A stretch of 64,000 nucleotides of DNA. Origin: UBA1351 sp964563505. GTDB lineage: Bacteria; Bacillota; Clostridia; Lachnospirales; Vallitaleaceae. Location: the NCBI GenBank assembly GCA_964563505.1, contig CAZLXW010000002.1, positions 41,105 to 105,104 on the forward strand, written 5' to 3'. Numbering within the stretch: position 1 is the first letter of the stretch; each line of letters opens with the position of its first letter. A program made the position numbers and the translations under genes. The notes under the pieces are model-generated. The model was given only the letters and a program-made list of their open reading frames with translations, searched no databases and was not told where the DNA came from. This document shows positions 18,493 to 28,051 of the stretch, in pieces.

Positions 18493-19770
18493 TTATTCTA
18501 AAGTCATCGCATCAAAAAAGTCGATTTTTTTCTCAGCTAGATCATCAATCATGTTTAATCCTAGAATATTCCAATTAATAAAACCGCCATTCATAATGGG
18601 TTGACCTGTATATGGATCGTAATATTCATGCAGGTCTCCGGTCCTGGCGAGATCTTCTTCAAGTAATTTAATGGTTCGCTTGGCCAAGGACAAAGCTTCA
18701 TTGTGGAAGCCATAATCTAATAATCCCTTAAATACAGCATAATTTGCAACGAGCCAAATGGGTCCTAGCCAGTTTGAGGGATTGTTGGTTACACTTAGAT
18801 CAAACATTTTCTCATCTTTTGCCAAGGTTGTAATTCCATAAGGACTCCAAAAAGTTTGTTCATCTTCCGCGTGGTCCTTCAGTGATTTAGCTTGCTCTTG
18901 ACTTGCAACGCCTGCTAAAAGAGGAAGAAAGCCTGACCATACGCGAATTTTAATCGGGAGTGTTTTCCAGAAGACACCTAGTCCTTGATGAATCCACTCA
19001 AATGGTCGTGTTTTTATATCAACATCAACAGAATAATAAAATGCATCACGCACATCCCAACATTCCTCATTAATCACCTTTGCTAAATCATTTTTTTTCT
19101 TTTTAAAGGTATCCGCTTTTATTTGACCATCACCCAACATCACCAATATTTTAATCATGGCTTCGAACTCCATAACCATAAAACTATTTAAATAAATATT
19201 TGCCGTTGAAAATCCCGGACGTCCAAATGTAGCGGGATCATTGTCCATGCCAATCATGATGTCATCTGCCCATACATACAGTCCTTTATCTTCAAAATAG
19301 TAATTTTTTTCATAACAGGCAAAATATTTTTCAAGTTGAGAAATATATGGATGAATCCATGTGTAGTCACCTGTAAAGTCACTGATTAGGACAATTTGCT
19401 GGCACAAGAAGGGTTTATGCATATTCATCAGCTTGCCTTCTTTATGCTTCATATTTAAATAAGGTTCCGGCCAATCGGCCACTTCAATCATCATGGGGAT
19501 ATAGCCGTCTTCCAATTGATGGTCTAAAAAATTTAGCACATTTCCTTTACTATGTTTTTCAAGTTGTTCATTAAACGCGTCATCTTTATGATGTTTTGCA
19601 AAAGATATCAATCCATAAACCGACCAATAGGTATCCCAGTCCCATACATTCCCGTTATATACTGAGCCTGGATCAATAAAGGGATAACGAATGAAACTTC
19701 GTGGCTGTTTAAAAATTTTATCCAAATTTTTCTCAATGAAATGATAAGTACGTAACTCTTTAATATGCAT
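18493..19770 (-). CDS. MGH1-like/GH63-related (alpha/alpha)6-barrel glycosidase
   Basis: About 425 residues, no signal peptide. Motifs fit the trehalase/GH63/mannosylglycerate-hydrolase clan: VWDWDTYW near residue 40, WADDIMIGMDND, FSTANIYLN, NWLGPIWLVANY and HEYYDPYTGQP near the C-terminus, with acidic residues in the general positions of the clan's catalytic acid and base. The ATG at 19770 is preferred because GGAG lies six bases upstream; a further ATG at 19782 lacks a site. It follows the permease genes, so it presumably hydrolyses the imported oligosaccharide. Confidence 0.8.
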   Translation of the reverse strand: MHIKELRTYHFIEKNLDKIFKQPRSFIRYPFIDPGSVYNGNVWDWDTYWSVYGLISFAKHHKDDAFNEQLEKHSKGNVLNFLDHQLEDGYIPMMIEVADWPEPYLNMKHKEGKLMNMHKPFLCQQIVLISDFTGDYTWIHPYISQLEKYFACYEKNYYFEDKGLYVWADDIMIGMDNDPATFGRPGFSTANIYLNSFMVMEFEAMIKILVMLGDGQIKADTFKKKKNDLAKVINEECWDVRDAFYYSVDVDIKTRPFEWIHQGLGVFWKTLPIKIRVWSGFLPLLAGVASQEQAKSLKDHAEDEQTFWSPYGITTLAKDEKMFDLSVTNNPSNWLGPIWLVANYAVFKGLLDYGFHNEALSLAKRTIKLLEEDLARTGDLHEYYDPYTGQPIMNGGFINWNILGLNMIDDLAEKKIDFFDAMTLE

Positions 19771-19783
19771 AGTTAACTCCATT

Positions 19784-20611
19784 CTAACCTTTGACTGCTC
19801 CGGATGTTAATCCTTCAATAACACGTCGGTTTAAAAGAATATAAATAAACAATAGTGGCATAACACTCATTGAAACGGAAGCGAATATAGCACCCCAGTT
19901 TTTGGCTCCAAACTCTGTTTCAAAGTATAACAAGCCTGTCTGAACAGTTTTAAGATTGGATGAACTAATGAAAGTCATTGAAAAAAGCAAATCATTCCAT
20001 TTGAAGAAAAATTGCAGAACAAGAATCGTCATGACTGCATTTTTCATTAAAGGCATAACAATATGCCACATCAAACGGTAAATATCACAACCGTCAATAA
20101 CTGCTGCTTCTAATATTTCTCTTGGTAAAGAACGCATATAACTTGATACCAAGAAAAATGAGAGGGACAAGCCAAAGGCAATGTATACCAAAATCAATCC
20201 GACCCGTGAATTCAACAAATTTGCCCTATTGTATATTTGAAATAACGGAATAAGTGCTGTTGCAATAGGAACCATGATTCCCATATCGAAAAATATAGCC
20301 ACTTTTTTACGCATTTTCCACCGCATTTTTGTGAGAACAAAACCAACGGTTACACTAAAATAAACGATAAAAAACAATGCGCCTAATGTTGCAACTAAAC
20401 TATTAAAAAAATAAGTCGACATGTGCCCTCTTGTCCATGCATCAATATAGTTTTGAAAGTGAAAACTACTGTTGAGTGCATATGCCGGTTTAGATACCCA
20501 TTCATGTTGTTGTTTAAATGAGGCTGTTAACATCCAAAAAATAGGATATGCTTCGATAAGACACAAGATTAAAATTGTGATTTTTATAAGTACACTTTTT
20601 ACTGTTTTCAT
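19784..20611 (-). CDS. Carbohydrate ABC transporter permease, MalG type
   Basis: Inner-membrane permease subunit of about 275 residues with six predicted helices and the cytoplasmic EAA loop (LEAAVIDGCDIYRLMWHIVMPL). The ATG at 20611 has AAGGAGG upstream; the open frame extends to 20638 but that would run into the partner permease gene. It pairs with the MalF-type permease 10 bp upstream. No ATPase gene is present, so a shared MsmK/UgpC-type ATPase elsewhere must energise it. Confidence 0.93.
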   Translation of the reverse strand: MKTVKSVLIKITILILCLIEAYPIFWMLTASFKQQHEWVSKPAYALNSSFHFQNYIDAWTRGHMSTYFFNSLVATLGALFFIVYFSVTVGFVLTKMRWKMRKKVAIFFDMGIMVPIATALIPLFQIYNRANLLNSRVGLILVYIAFGLSLSFFLVSSYMRSLPREILEAAVIDGCDIYRLMWHIVMPLMKNAVMTILVLQFFFKWNDLLFSMTFISSSNLKTVQTGLLYFETEFGAKNWGAIFASVSMSVMPLLFIYILLNRRVIEGLTSGAVKG

Positions 20612-20621
20612 CCTATCCTCC

Positions 20622-21500
20622 TTAATAGCTTTCATCAAAACTGCGAATTATTCGGGCACCCGTAAAACATAAAACAAAAACAAAAATTGCAATAACACTT
20701 CCATATCCCATATTGTTATATCCAAATGCAACATTGTACATATACATGGATAAAGATTTCGTTGCATTTCCGGGACCACCGCCTGTTAATGCTAAGGCTG
20801 ATTCAAACATCTTCACTGTTCCTGTAAAACTAAACACAAGACATGTTAGGGTTACCGGTTTTAGCAAGGGCGCAAGAATATGGAAAAATAATTGACGTCC
20901 ACTACATCCGTCGATTTTTGCTGCTTCAATAATATCGCCCGGTATATCCAAGAGCGCTCCGTAAAAGATAATGGCATAAAAACCCATGGCGACCCATATA
21001 TCCATGGCTATCAAACAGTATAGCGCTGTCGATGCTTGACCAATCCAAGGCTGAACCCAACTTTCGAGTCCGATTGCTGATAATAAACTATTTAGCAAAC
21101 CATAATTGGGCTGAATTTCATAAATTTTTGCAAATAAGTGCCCAACGGCTACCGTCGGTAAAACAACCGGGAAAAACACTAATGTTCGAACAAGACTTTT
21201 GAATCGCTTTAACCAAAATTCAAACATCAATGCCAAGGCCAATCCTAATCCAACTTGACCTAACATAACGATGGCAATATACCGTACATTGACCCATAAG
21301 GCAGCTTTAAAATTACTATCTATAAATAATTTTAAATAATTCGATATACCCACAAACTCCCATTTCAATCCCGGTGTCCCTGAATAAAATGAGTAATAAA
21401 AGGACCACACAACAGGCAATGCGACTAATAACGAATAAAGAATAAGAGGTGGCAATATAAAAATTGCAATCGCTTTCTTGTTACTAAGAACTTTGTCCAT
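20622..21500 (-). CDS. Carbohydrate ABC transporter permease, MalF type
   Basis: Permease subunit of about 292 residues with six helices and the EAA motif (IIEAAKIDGCSGRQLFFHILAPL). The ATG at 21500 has GGTG five bases upstream; the preceding TTG codon is a less likely start. It is encoded between the binding protein and the second permease, the standard order for CUT1 importers. Confidence 0.93.
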   Translation of the reverse strand: MDKVLSNKKAIAIFILPPLILYSLLVALPVVWSFYYSFYSGTPGLKWEFVGISNYLKLFIDSNFKAALWVNVRYIAIVMLGQVGLGLALALMFEFWLKRFKSLVRTLVFFPVVLPTVAVGHLFAKIYEIQPNYGLLNSLLSAIGLESWVQPWIGQASTALYCLIAMDIWVAMGFYAIIFYGALLDIPGDIIEAAKIDGCSGRQLFFHILAPLLKPVTLTCLVFSFTGTVKMFESALALTGGGPGNATKSLSMYMYNVAFGYNNMGYGSVIAIFVFVLCFTGARIIRSFDESY

Positions 21501-21524
21501 CAATACACCAACTTTCTGTCATAA

Positions 21525-21557
21525 TAAAGGTGTCAATGAAGATCACTGACACCTTTA
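21525..21557 (-). promoter_or_regulatory. Intercistronic stem-loop between binding-protein and permease genes
   Basis: Perfect 11-bp arms (TAAAGGTGTCA and TGACACCTTTA) with an 11-base loop. The U-run after the stem is short and broken, so it is a weak terminator or an mRNA-stabilising hairpin. Such hairpins usually let the binding-protein message accumulate above the permease message. Confidence 0.75.
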
Positions 21558-21569
21558 CATCATTCATTG

Positions 21570-22928
21570 TTAACGGCTTAGATCATAGGCTTCCTGAATG
21601 GATTCCATATACTCCATTGGCGTCATGTCTCCATTAATCAGTGTTTGTACATTTTCCTGTGCAACCGTAGACACTTCCGCATTCATTTTTGCTTCATACC
21701 ATGCAAAAGCCGATTCAGCATCTTTTAATCGGTCAAGGACAAGTTGTGTATAATTTGACATCTCGCCTTCTTCTACCGTATACACATAACCTTTTACACT
21801 TCCTTGTGTTGACATTGCTTCGTTGCCGATTTCTTCAACAAAATATTTTAAGAACCATGCTGTTCCGTCATCATACTTTTCTTTATCCATGGCTAAAATA
21901 TTACCACAGTTCATTGAATATGCATTGCTGTCACTTACCGATGGATCCACAACCGGGATATTGAAAAATCCGATGCCGTCTTCACCTGTTTGATTGTATG
22001 TCGGGTCATTCAAGTTTGAGGTAAACCAGCTTCCGTTATAGAAGATAGCAGCTTGGTCTGTACACAACATTGTACCTGCTGTATTCATATCAACCGTTGT
22101 TACACCTTGTCCAAAATATCCTTTATCTGCCCATTCTTGAATTTTAGCAGCACCTTCAACATAACCTTGGTCGGTATATTTAGCATCACCGTTCGCTGCC
22201 GCCGTCATTGCATTGTTGCCTAATAATCGAACTGTGTAAGCATTGACTAAACGGGTAGCTCCCCATTTATCGCCAGCACCACAAGAAAGTGGTTGGATTC
22301 CTGCTTCATGAAGCTTTGCTAAAACTGTTTCAAATTCATCCCATGTTGTTGGTGGTTCAACTCCGGCTTGTTCAAACAAGTCTTTGTTATACCAAAAACC
22401 TTCTACATTTAAACCAAGTGGCAAATCATATAATTCATTGGTTTCAGCCAAACTTTTTAGTAGGGACACTGCGGATGGATTCATCATATCCATAGCTCCT
22501 ACACGTTCAAGTTCTGCACCAATATTAAGTACTTTGTCCGCTTCAACCATTTCTTTTAGTGGCGTTCCGGATTCATAAGCAAAGAAGTCCGGCAAATCAT
22601 TTGAGGATGCCAAGGTTGCAATTTTTGTTTTCAGGTCATCCGCAGATACAAGTTCATACTCATATGAAAAATTCGGATTTACTTGGTCTTTGTATCTTTG
22701 AAGAATGTTGTTGATTAAAATCCCATTGTCATTATCTTCTGCCCAAATCGACAAAATTTTAATATGTTTTTCCAATTGTGGATCTTCTCCTGTAAAATCC
22801 GATGTATTCATTGTTCCGCCGTCACCGTTTGCTTGACTGTTCTGATTACCTTCGTCTTTACCGCAACCGGAAAATACAGCCAAACTAAGGCATACAATAA
22901 GGATTACTGCTAGTAACTTTCTTTTCAT
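21570..22928 (-). CDS. ABC transporter sugar-binding lipoprotein
   Basis: Family 1 solute-binding lipoprotein of 452 residues. The signal peptide MKRKLLAVILIVCLSLAVFS ends in lipobox FSGC, followed by a Gly/Asn/Gln linker. Typical features are LASSNDLPDFFAYESG, GVEPPTTWDEF and DQAAIFYNGSWFTSNL. Start is supported by GGAGGG. It is the first gene of the importer set, and an operator-like dyad sits in its leader. Ligand probably an oligosaccharide containing arabinose or rhamnose, judging from the neighbouring glycosidases (inference). Confidence 0.92.
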   Translation of the reverse strand: MKRKLLAVILIVCLSLAVFSGCGKDEGNQNSQANGDGGTMNTSDFTGEDPQLEKHIKILSIWAEDNDNGILINNILQRYKDQVNPNFSYEYELVSADDLKTKIATLASSNDLPDFFAYESGTPLKEMVEADKVLNIGAELERVGAMDMMNPSAVSLLKSLAETNELYDLPLGLNVEGFWYNKDLFEQAGVEPPTTWDEFETVLAKLHEAGIQPLSCGAGDKWGATRLVNAYTVRLLGNNAMTAAANGDAKYTDQGYVEGAAKIQEWADKGYFGQGVTTVDMNTAGTMLCTDQAAIFYNGSWFTSNLNDPTYNQTGEDGIGFFNIPVVDPSVSDSNAYSMNCGNILAMDKEKYDDGTAWFLKYFVEEIGNEAMSTQGSVKGYVYTVEEGEMSNYTQLVLDRLKDAESAFAWYEAKMNAEVSTVAQENVQTLINGDMTPMEYMESIQEAYDLSR

Positions 22929-22947
22929 CTTTTTCCCTCCAAATTAT

Positions 22948-22969
22948 AAATATTTAGTTATCTTAACTA
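22948..22969 (-). promoter_or_regulatory. Operator-like dyad in the importer leader
   Basis: A perfect dyad TAGTTA-TCT-TAACTA (22955-22969) continues into TAAATATTT on the minus strand. The core TAACTAAATATTTA is repeated downstream of the lacI promoter at 26076-26103, so both are candidate binding sites for that LacI protein. A possible promoter for the importer (CTGACA, 17 bp, GACTAT) starts at the end of the GH127 gene. Confidence 0.55.
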
Positions 22970-23027
22970 CTCATTTATCTTAGCATCATACCTCTATGAA
23001 ATATAGTCTCTCATTTTCTATATTATG

Positions 23028-25001
23028 TCAGTATTTTTCATATGGAAATGTAATTGGTAGCCATATTTTCATCTCGCCAACACCACGATTATCCCAAGCA
23101 AAATAAGGAATCATACGCATTTTTTTCTTTTCAAATCCTTGAAAATCAAGCTTTTGATATAAATCATCCTGCTTTGTATTCTTTCGTTTCATAACAAGAA
23201 CTTCCGTTTCTAGAGCCATTACTTCTCTGTCCAAGATTTTATAGGTATACTCTTCAAATCGTTGATTCGGTGTCAGCATAAGATCATCAATGCTTGCTAC
23301 ATCAATGTCTGGTGATTCAACACAATAAAGCAGGGGTCCCTTTTCTACAGCGACTTGATTGGTATCTTCCTCCACCATGGGATGAGCGGTTGTTAGTCGA
23401 ACTTCCATGTCAAACATAATTTCAATATTGCTTTCTTTTTCACTATTAATACTCACACCGATAAATGTATTGGCATCCTCCCCTGTCAGCTGGTGTTTTA
23501 TTCCTTGGCCATCTACAATGTATCCATCTTCTACCCAGCCGGGTATACGAACATTCACCCTGGCATCTCCTTCTATTTCCAGTGGTTTGATTGTCAAGTT
23601 AATGTTGCCTTTGTAAGGGTATTGAGTGTCTTGCTCAATCATAAAGGTTGAACCATTACCAAGTTGTATGTGGGCTTCATTGGCTCCATACATGCCTATA
23701 TATAGACCATCATCTGATACACTGTAGGCATATTCCGAACTTTCAGCAATGACTCTGGCAACATTGGGCGGACAACAATAACTTGTAATGTATTCTGTTC
23801 GCGTCAGTGGCCAAACTAATTCGTATTCAAGTTCTTTCGTTCGACGGAGCATGTTTTCATAAAAGTATTTACGTCCGTCTAGGCTAATTGCTGCTAAATT
23901 AAGATTTAACATTGTCTTTTCCAATAAATCATAATAATGGGCTTCTTTTTTAATGACAAACATCCTGTGCGCCCACATGACGAGACCGACACTGGCACAT
24001 GTCTCATTATAAGCGGTAATGTTTGGCAGTTGATACTCATAACCATAGGCCTGATGTACTTTCTGGTCAATAAAGAAATTACCGTAGGGAGACACCCCAT
24101 TATATAAGGCTCCACATCCACCATTGATATATATTTTATGTTTGATTAAGCTGTTCCATACTTTATCCAGCATTTTTTCATAGTCCGGATCACCAGTTTC
24201 CAGATATAGGTCCGCAACACCACTGTATAAATAATTGGCCCTTACTGCATGACCGATAATTTTTTCATGATCTTTTAACTTGGTTCTGTCCTGATTGTCA
24301 TCGCTTCCGTCCTCAACTGAATCTCTAAGTTCTATGGCCGTTTTTGCAAGCTTCAGATATTTTTCATCCTCCGTTGTACGATACATCTCAACTAATCCCA
24401 TGTAGTGGGAGGGACATACCGCCGTTTGAACCTGGCCTTTTTCTGCCGCATCTTTGTAGAGTGTCTCAAGATAATCAGCTGTTCGAATGGCGACATTGAG
24501 TAAGCGGTTACTTCCTGTTATACGGTGGTGCAGGCAGGCTGTTGTAAATAAATGTCCAAAATTATAGACTTCAAAGTCATTGACATCTCCCATACGGGCT
24601 ATACCATTACTATTCATTTCTCCAATAATCTGCTTTGTCGATAAATAACCGTCAGACTGCTGAGCTCTCTCAATCAAATCAATATATTCCTCAAGTTTAT
24701 TTAAAAGTTCTTCATGATCATATCGTTTTGCTGAGTATAATGCTGCTTCCATCCACTTATAGAAATCGCCATCACCAAAAACGGTTCCTGCATGTTCACC
24801 TTCAACTTCTTTGGCACAAATTCGAAAGTTTTCAATCACATGGCTGATTTCCTTGGAATCAAACATTTTTTTGAGCTGGGGAACAGTTTCTCCGGCACAT
24901 ACACGAACACTATCTGCCCATAGGCCTTTTGTCCATGTCATGGCATTATGAGGTAATGAGGATACTTTTGCATATTTTGATTTTTTTGTATCTGTTAACA
25001 T
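23028..25001 (-). CDS. GH127 beta-L-arabinofuranosidase-type glycosidase (DUF1680)
   Basis: Cytoplasmic glycosidase of about 657 residues. GH127 enzymes remove beta-L-arabinofuranose using a Zn-bound cysteine nucleophile. Both metal/catalytic motifs are intact: NETCASVG (E333, C335) and SYCCPPNVAR (C409, C410), matching E338, C340, C417 and C418 of the characterised HypBA1. The start at 25001 has AAAGGAG upstream; the frame is open to 25019 but overlaps the LacI gene. It is co-transcribed with that regulator and precedes the importer. Confidence 0.92.
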   Translation of the reverse strand: MLTDTKKSKYAKVSSLPHNAMTWTKGLWADSVRVCAGETVPQLKKMFDSKEISHVIENFRICAKEVEGEHAGTVFGDGDFYKWMEAALYSAKRYDHEELLNKLEEYIDLIERAQQSDGYLSTKQIIGEMNSNGIARMGDVNDFEVYNFGHLFTTACLHHRITGSNRLLNVAIRTADYLETLYKDAAEKGQVQTAVCPSHYMGLVEMYRTTEDEKYLKLAKTAIELRDSVEDGSDDNQDRTKLKDHEKIIGHAVRANYLYSGVADLYLETGDPDYEKMLDKVWNSLIKHKIYINGGCGALYNGVSPYGNFFIDQKVHQAYGYEYQLPNITAYNETCASVGLVMWAHRMFVIKKEAHYYDLLEKTMLNLNLAAISLDGRKYFYENMLRRTKELEYELVWPLTRTEYITSYCCPPNVARVIAESSEYAYSVSDDGLYIGMYGANEAHIQLGNGSTFMIEQDTQYPYKGNINLTIKPLEIEGDARVNVRIPGWVEDGYIVDGQGIKHQLTGEDANTFIGVSINSEKESNIEIMFDMEVRLTTAHPMVEEDTNQVAVEKGPLLYCVESPDIDVASIDDLMLTPNQRFEEYTYKILDREVMALETEVLVMKRKNTKQDDLYQKLDFQGFEKKKMRMIPYFAWDNRGVGEMKIWLPITFPYEKY

Positions 25002-25002
25002 A

Positions 25003-26034
25003 TTAATCTCCTTTATCATTCATGTGTTTCACACTTTGTCTTTGTACAAGCGACGTCATAATTTCTATTTTTTGTATGCCTTCAATCGGCTTCTCTATGT
25101 TTCCCATTAAGAGATTAACTGCACTTTTTCCCATAGCATACTGGGATGCATAAATGGTCGTCAACGGCGGATTCATAATTTTCCCATAAGAAATATTATC
25201 GAACCCGATGACAGATATATCTTCCGGTATTTTATATCCCAATTGTGACAATGCTTTATAGGCTTCAATAGCTACAATATCATTATCTGCAAAAAAAGCC
25301 GAAGGCATTGTTTTTAATGAACTCAACTGTTCTTTGATTTGTTCATGAAGCTCTACTTTTCTATTTCCTCTAACTTCTATAATCGCCACCTTGTCTACTA
25401 AACTTTGAAAATCATCCATTGAACGCATAAATCCATAGTAACGCTCTTGAAAATTATTTGCATTTTCCTTAACGTGAATATAACCAATTGAATGGTGTCC
25501 TTCTTCAATTAAGTAGGATGCAGCCAAATGCACTCCTTGTTCATTATTCATAACAACACAGTCGATGGGAATATCTTGAAAATAGTTATCCACAAGAACA
25601 ATGGGAATATTACATTTTATTATTGTTTGTATAGAGCTTTTTGTGATCTCTGTAGCCAACACTATAATCCCATCGACCGAATCATTTAACTGGCTACTAA
25701 CAAATGATTCAATAGAATGATCATCAACATATTGAATGCGCAATTTGCACTCCAACTGTTTCGACTGGTTTTCTATGCCTGCAATCACATTTTCAAAAAC
25801 CTGCGAAAAGTATGGTTGACTTCCTTCATCAATAGCGTGACGTCGATGTACTAAGAAAAGAAGTGTTTTCTGATTATGACGTGTTTTTTCATTTACCGCT
25901 TCAAGTGTATATTCCTTCATTGCCTGCAAAACTTTCTCTCTTGTCTCTTTACTGACGCCTGGCTTGTTGTTCATAACAAGAGAAATACTCGCTGGTGACA
26001 ACCCTAGCTTTTCAGCAATATCTTTTGCTTTCAC
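25003..26034 (-). CDS. LacI-family transcriptional regulator
   Basis: A 343-residue repressor with a GTG start behind GGAGG. The N-terminal helix-turn-helix reads MKAKDIAEKLGLSPASISLVMN with the hinge helix after it. The periplasmic-binding-protein-like effector domain contains VDGIIVLATE, YLIEEGHHSIGYI and PEDISVIGFDN. It is the first gene of the leftward sugar locus and likely autoregulated: its promoter is followed by repeated TAACTAAA elements. Effector unknown. Confidence 0.93.
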   Translation of the reverse strand: MKAKDIAEKLGLSPASISLVMNNKPGVSKETREKVLQAMKEYTLEAVNEKTRHNQKTLLFLVHRRHAIDEGSQPYFSQVFENVIAGIENQSKQLECKLRIQYVDDHSIESFVSSQLNDSVDGIIVLATEITKSSIQTIIKCNIPIVLVDNYFQDIPIDCVVMNNEQGVHLAASYLIEEGHHSIGYIHVKENANNFQERYYGFMRSMDDFQSLVDKVAIIEVRGNRKVELHEQIKEQLSSLKTMPSAFFADNDIVAIEAYKALSQLGYKIPEDISVIGFDNISYGKIMNPPLTTIYASQYAMGKSAVNLLMGNIEKPIEGIQKIEIMTSLVQRQSVKHMNDKGD

Positions 26035-26075
26035 GATTCTACCTCCAATCCATATTTGTATATTTAATTTTTTAT

Positions 26076-26132
26076 TAAATATTTAGTTAGTAGTTTAGTT
26101 AAAATTTTATTCTTTTTCAGTGAATTCGTCAA
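26076..26132 (-). promoter_or_regulatory. lacI promoter with repeated operator half-sites
   Basis: TTGACG (26132-26127), 17-bp spacer, TAAAAT (26109-26104) on the minus strand. Immediately downstream, 26103-26076 carries TTTAACTAAAC and TAACTAAATATTTA, two half-site-like repeats in the position expected for autorepression. Confidence 0.7.
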
Positions 26133-26169
26133 GCCTTTTTATTTTTTTAATTAATTTATGTCGAAAAAG

Positions 26170-26198
26170 TTGACTTTTCCCCTTTTAATCGGTAAAAT
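26170..26198 (+). promoter_or_regulatory. Promoter of the DUF1593 gene
   Basis: TTGACT (26170-26175), 17-bp spacer, TAAAAT (26193-26198) on the plus strand, about 45 bp before the start codon. It diverges from the lacI promoter, with 37 bp between the two -35 boxes. Confidence 0.7.
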
Positions 26199-26241
26199 TT
26201 AAACATATTAATTTATTTTCACTAAATTTAAGGAGGTTTTT

Positions 26242-27618
26242 ATGCCAAATTTAATAAATTCACCATCAAAACTTCGCGTATTCGTTTTAACCGATATCGA
26301 AAACGAACCTGATGATGCCATGTCACTCGTTCGCTTTCTCACCTATTCGAACCAATGGGATATCGAAGGTTTAGTTGCGACGACATCTATCCATTTAAAA
26401 AATAAAACAGCCGCTTGGCGGATCCGGGAAATTGTTGAAGCCTACGGCAAAGTGCGGGAGAATTTACTTATTCACGAAAGCGGATTCCCTAAGACAGAGG
26501 ATTTACTTGCCATTATTAAAGAAGGCTTGCCTCTCTACGGGATGGAAGGTGTGGGTGATGACAAAAATTCTTCAGGTTCCGATCTTCTGGTAGACGCTAT
26601 TTGCAAAGATGACCCTCGCCCATTATGGGTTCTAGCCTGGGGAGGCCCCAATGTTCTTGCACAGGCTCTGTGGCAACTCCGTTCTACACATTCAAAGGAA
26701 ACTTTGCAGAAATTGATTTCAAAACTTCGTGTTTATACCATTTCTGATCAAGATGATTCCGCCCCATGGATGCGAAAAACATTCCCTGATCTGCATTATA
26801 TTGCCAGTCCCGGATTTCATGCCGGTGGTGCTTATCATTATTGTACATGGAGCGGCATCAGCGGCGACTATTTTCATGGCAGGTTTACAGGTGCTGATTT
26901 TAGTCTCGTAGACAATCCTTGGCTGGAAAAAAACATACAATCAAAGGGTCCCTTAGGCGCTGTATATCCTTCGTCCAAATTCCTCATGGAAGGGGATACA
27001 CCAACTTTTTTATATTTAATCAACAACGGACTGGGCAATCCCGAACATCCTGAATGGGGAAGTTGGGGCGGACGTTATGAATATTACCAACCACCAATCC
27101 AAAAACATTTTCTAGAGCCAGAAACACGTCCTTTCTATTCAGATGCCTGTGATGAAGTTATGGGCAATGACGGGCATTGGCACACTTCCAACAAAGCAAG
27201 CATTTGGCGATGGCGCAAGGCATACCAAAACGACTTTTCTGCACGAATGGATTGGACTATCACGCCTCGCTACGAAGATGCCAACCATCCACCCGTTCCA
27301 AAATTAGGTCATCCCGATAGAATTAAAGCCAATTTAGGTGACCGTATCGACCTTAGCGCGGAAGGTTCTTATGATCCGGATGGGGATGCATTACACTATG
27401 AATGGTTCTACTATCCGGAGGCCGGAAGTTTTTCAACCTCTGCCGCAACCAGTGGCAATCCAATCGAAATTCACCACTACACCGAAAAAGAAGCTTGGTT
27501 CACCATTCCTACAGAACGCGTCTTTCACACAGGAAGCTTGCATATCATTCTTGCCGTTACAGATGGCGGTACACCAGCTCTAACTAGATATCAACGGGTC
27601 ATTATTGAAGTGGAATAA
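26242..27618 (+). CDS. DUF1593 nucleoside-hydrolase-like protein (Sde182 family)
   Basis: A 458-residue protein without a signal peptide. The N-terminal domain has the nucleoside-hydrolase-like acidic motif VFVLTDIENEPDDAMSLVRF and WGGPNVLAQAL. The C-terminal domain (about 365-458) is cadherin/PKD-like, with SYDPDGDALHYEWFYYPEAG. The family is often annotated as cellulose-binding Sde182-like and accompanies plant polysaccharide loci; its reaction is not established to my knowledge. Start supported by AAGGAGG. It is transcribed divergently from the LacI gene and probably co-regulated. Confidence 0.85.
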   Translation: MPNLINSPSKLRVFVLTDIENEPDDAMSLVRFLTYSNQWDIEGLVATTSIHLKNKTAAWRIREIVEAYGKVRENLLIHESGFPKTEDLLAIIKEGLPLYGMEGVGDDKNSSGSDLLVDAICKDDPRPLWVLAWGGPNVLAQALWQLRSTHSKETLQKLISKLRVYTISDQDDSAPWMRKTFPDLHYIASPGFHAGGAYHYCTWSGISGDYFHGRFTGADFSLVDNPWLEKNIQSKGPLGAVYPSSKFLMEGDTPTFLYLINNGLGNPEHPEWGSWGGRYEYYQPPIQKHFLEPETRPFYSDACDEVMGNDGHWHTSNKASIWRWRKAYQNDFSARMDWTITPRYEDANHPPVPKLGHPDRIKANLGDRIDLSAEGSYDPDGDALHYEWFYYPEAGSFSTSAATSGNPIEIHHYTEKEAWFTIPTERVFHTGSLHIILAVTDGGTPALTRYQRVIIEVE

Positions 27619-27626
27619 AGGAAAGA

Positions 27627-27690
27627 AACAAACAGATGCCGTAAGAGTAGGAATTTACGTTCCCATGTTCTTACGGCACCTGTCTGTTTA
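27627..27690 (+). terminator. Terminator after the DUF1593 gene
   Basis: Long imperfect hairpin with AACAGATGCCGTAAGA on the left and TCTTACGGCACCTGTCTGTTT on the right. The arms contain the 9-bp perfect match GCCGTAAGA/TCTTACGGC. It begins eight bases after the stop codon. Confidence 0.75.
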
Positions 27691-28051
27691 TATGTACTAT
27701 TTAATAGTTTCTTTTCTTATAACTATAGATTTTCCGGCGTTTAATTTGAATATTCAGATTTTGTATTCCAAGTTTCTTTGTTTTTTCATCTTTCTAAACA
27801 AGACAAAATGGTTGAATTTAAACACAGCCAATTTCTATTGTTAAAATCAACAATTTTCTCTTCCTTCTCTGAAAAAATCAAACTAATTTCACCAATATTC
27901 TAGTAGAAAGAAGCGCCCACGCTTAGTTGACTGATTCTTTGCTATATTTTTATTTTCGGCGTGATATTTGAATCGCCCATCATTCGAATCTCCTTCCATA
28001 GAAAAGAGCCCCTATCGTTTTTTTTTGTAGGGGCTGCTTGGTTTGATTTAA
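27691..28051. other. Gene-free, AT-rich interval
   Basis: Apart from the hairpin near 28006-28035 I see no gene here. The only open frame (running on from 27605) crosses the preceding terminator and looks like translated AT-rich non-coding DNA. No RNA gene or repeat was recognised. Confidence 0.6.
28006..28035 (-). terminator. Terminator after the S-layer-homology gene
   Basis: Eight-bp arms AGCCCCTA/TAGGGGCT with a 14-base loop, followed on the minus strand by CTTTTCT. It lies 17 bp beyond the stop codon of the SLH gene. Confidence 0.7.

Noticed and set aside
27605..27844. Open frame of 79 codons on the plus strand after the DUF1593 gene
   Set aside because: It runs through the terminator hairpin, lacks a ribosome site and is rich in Phe/Leu/Ile/Asn as expected for translated AT-rich DNA.
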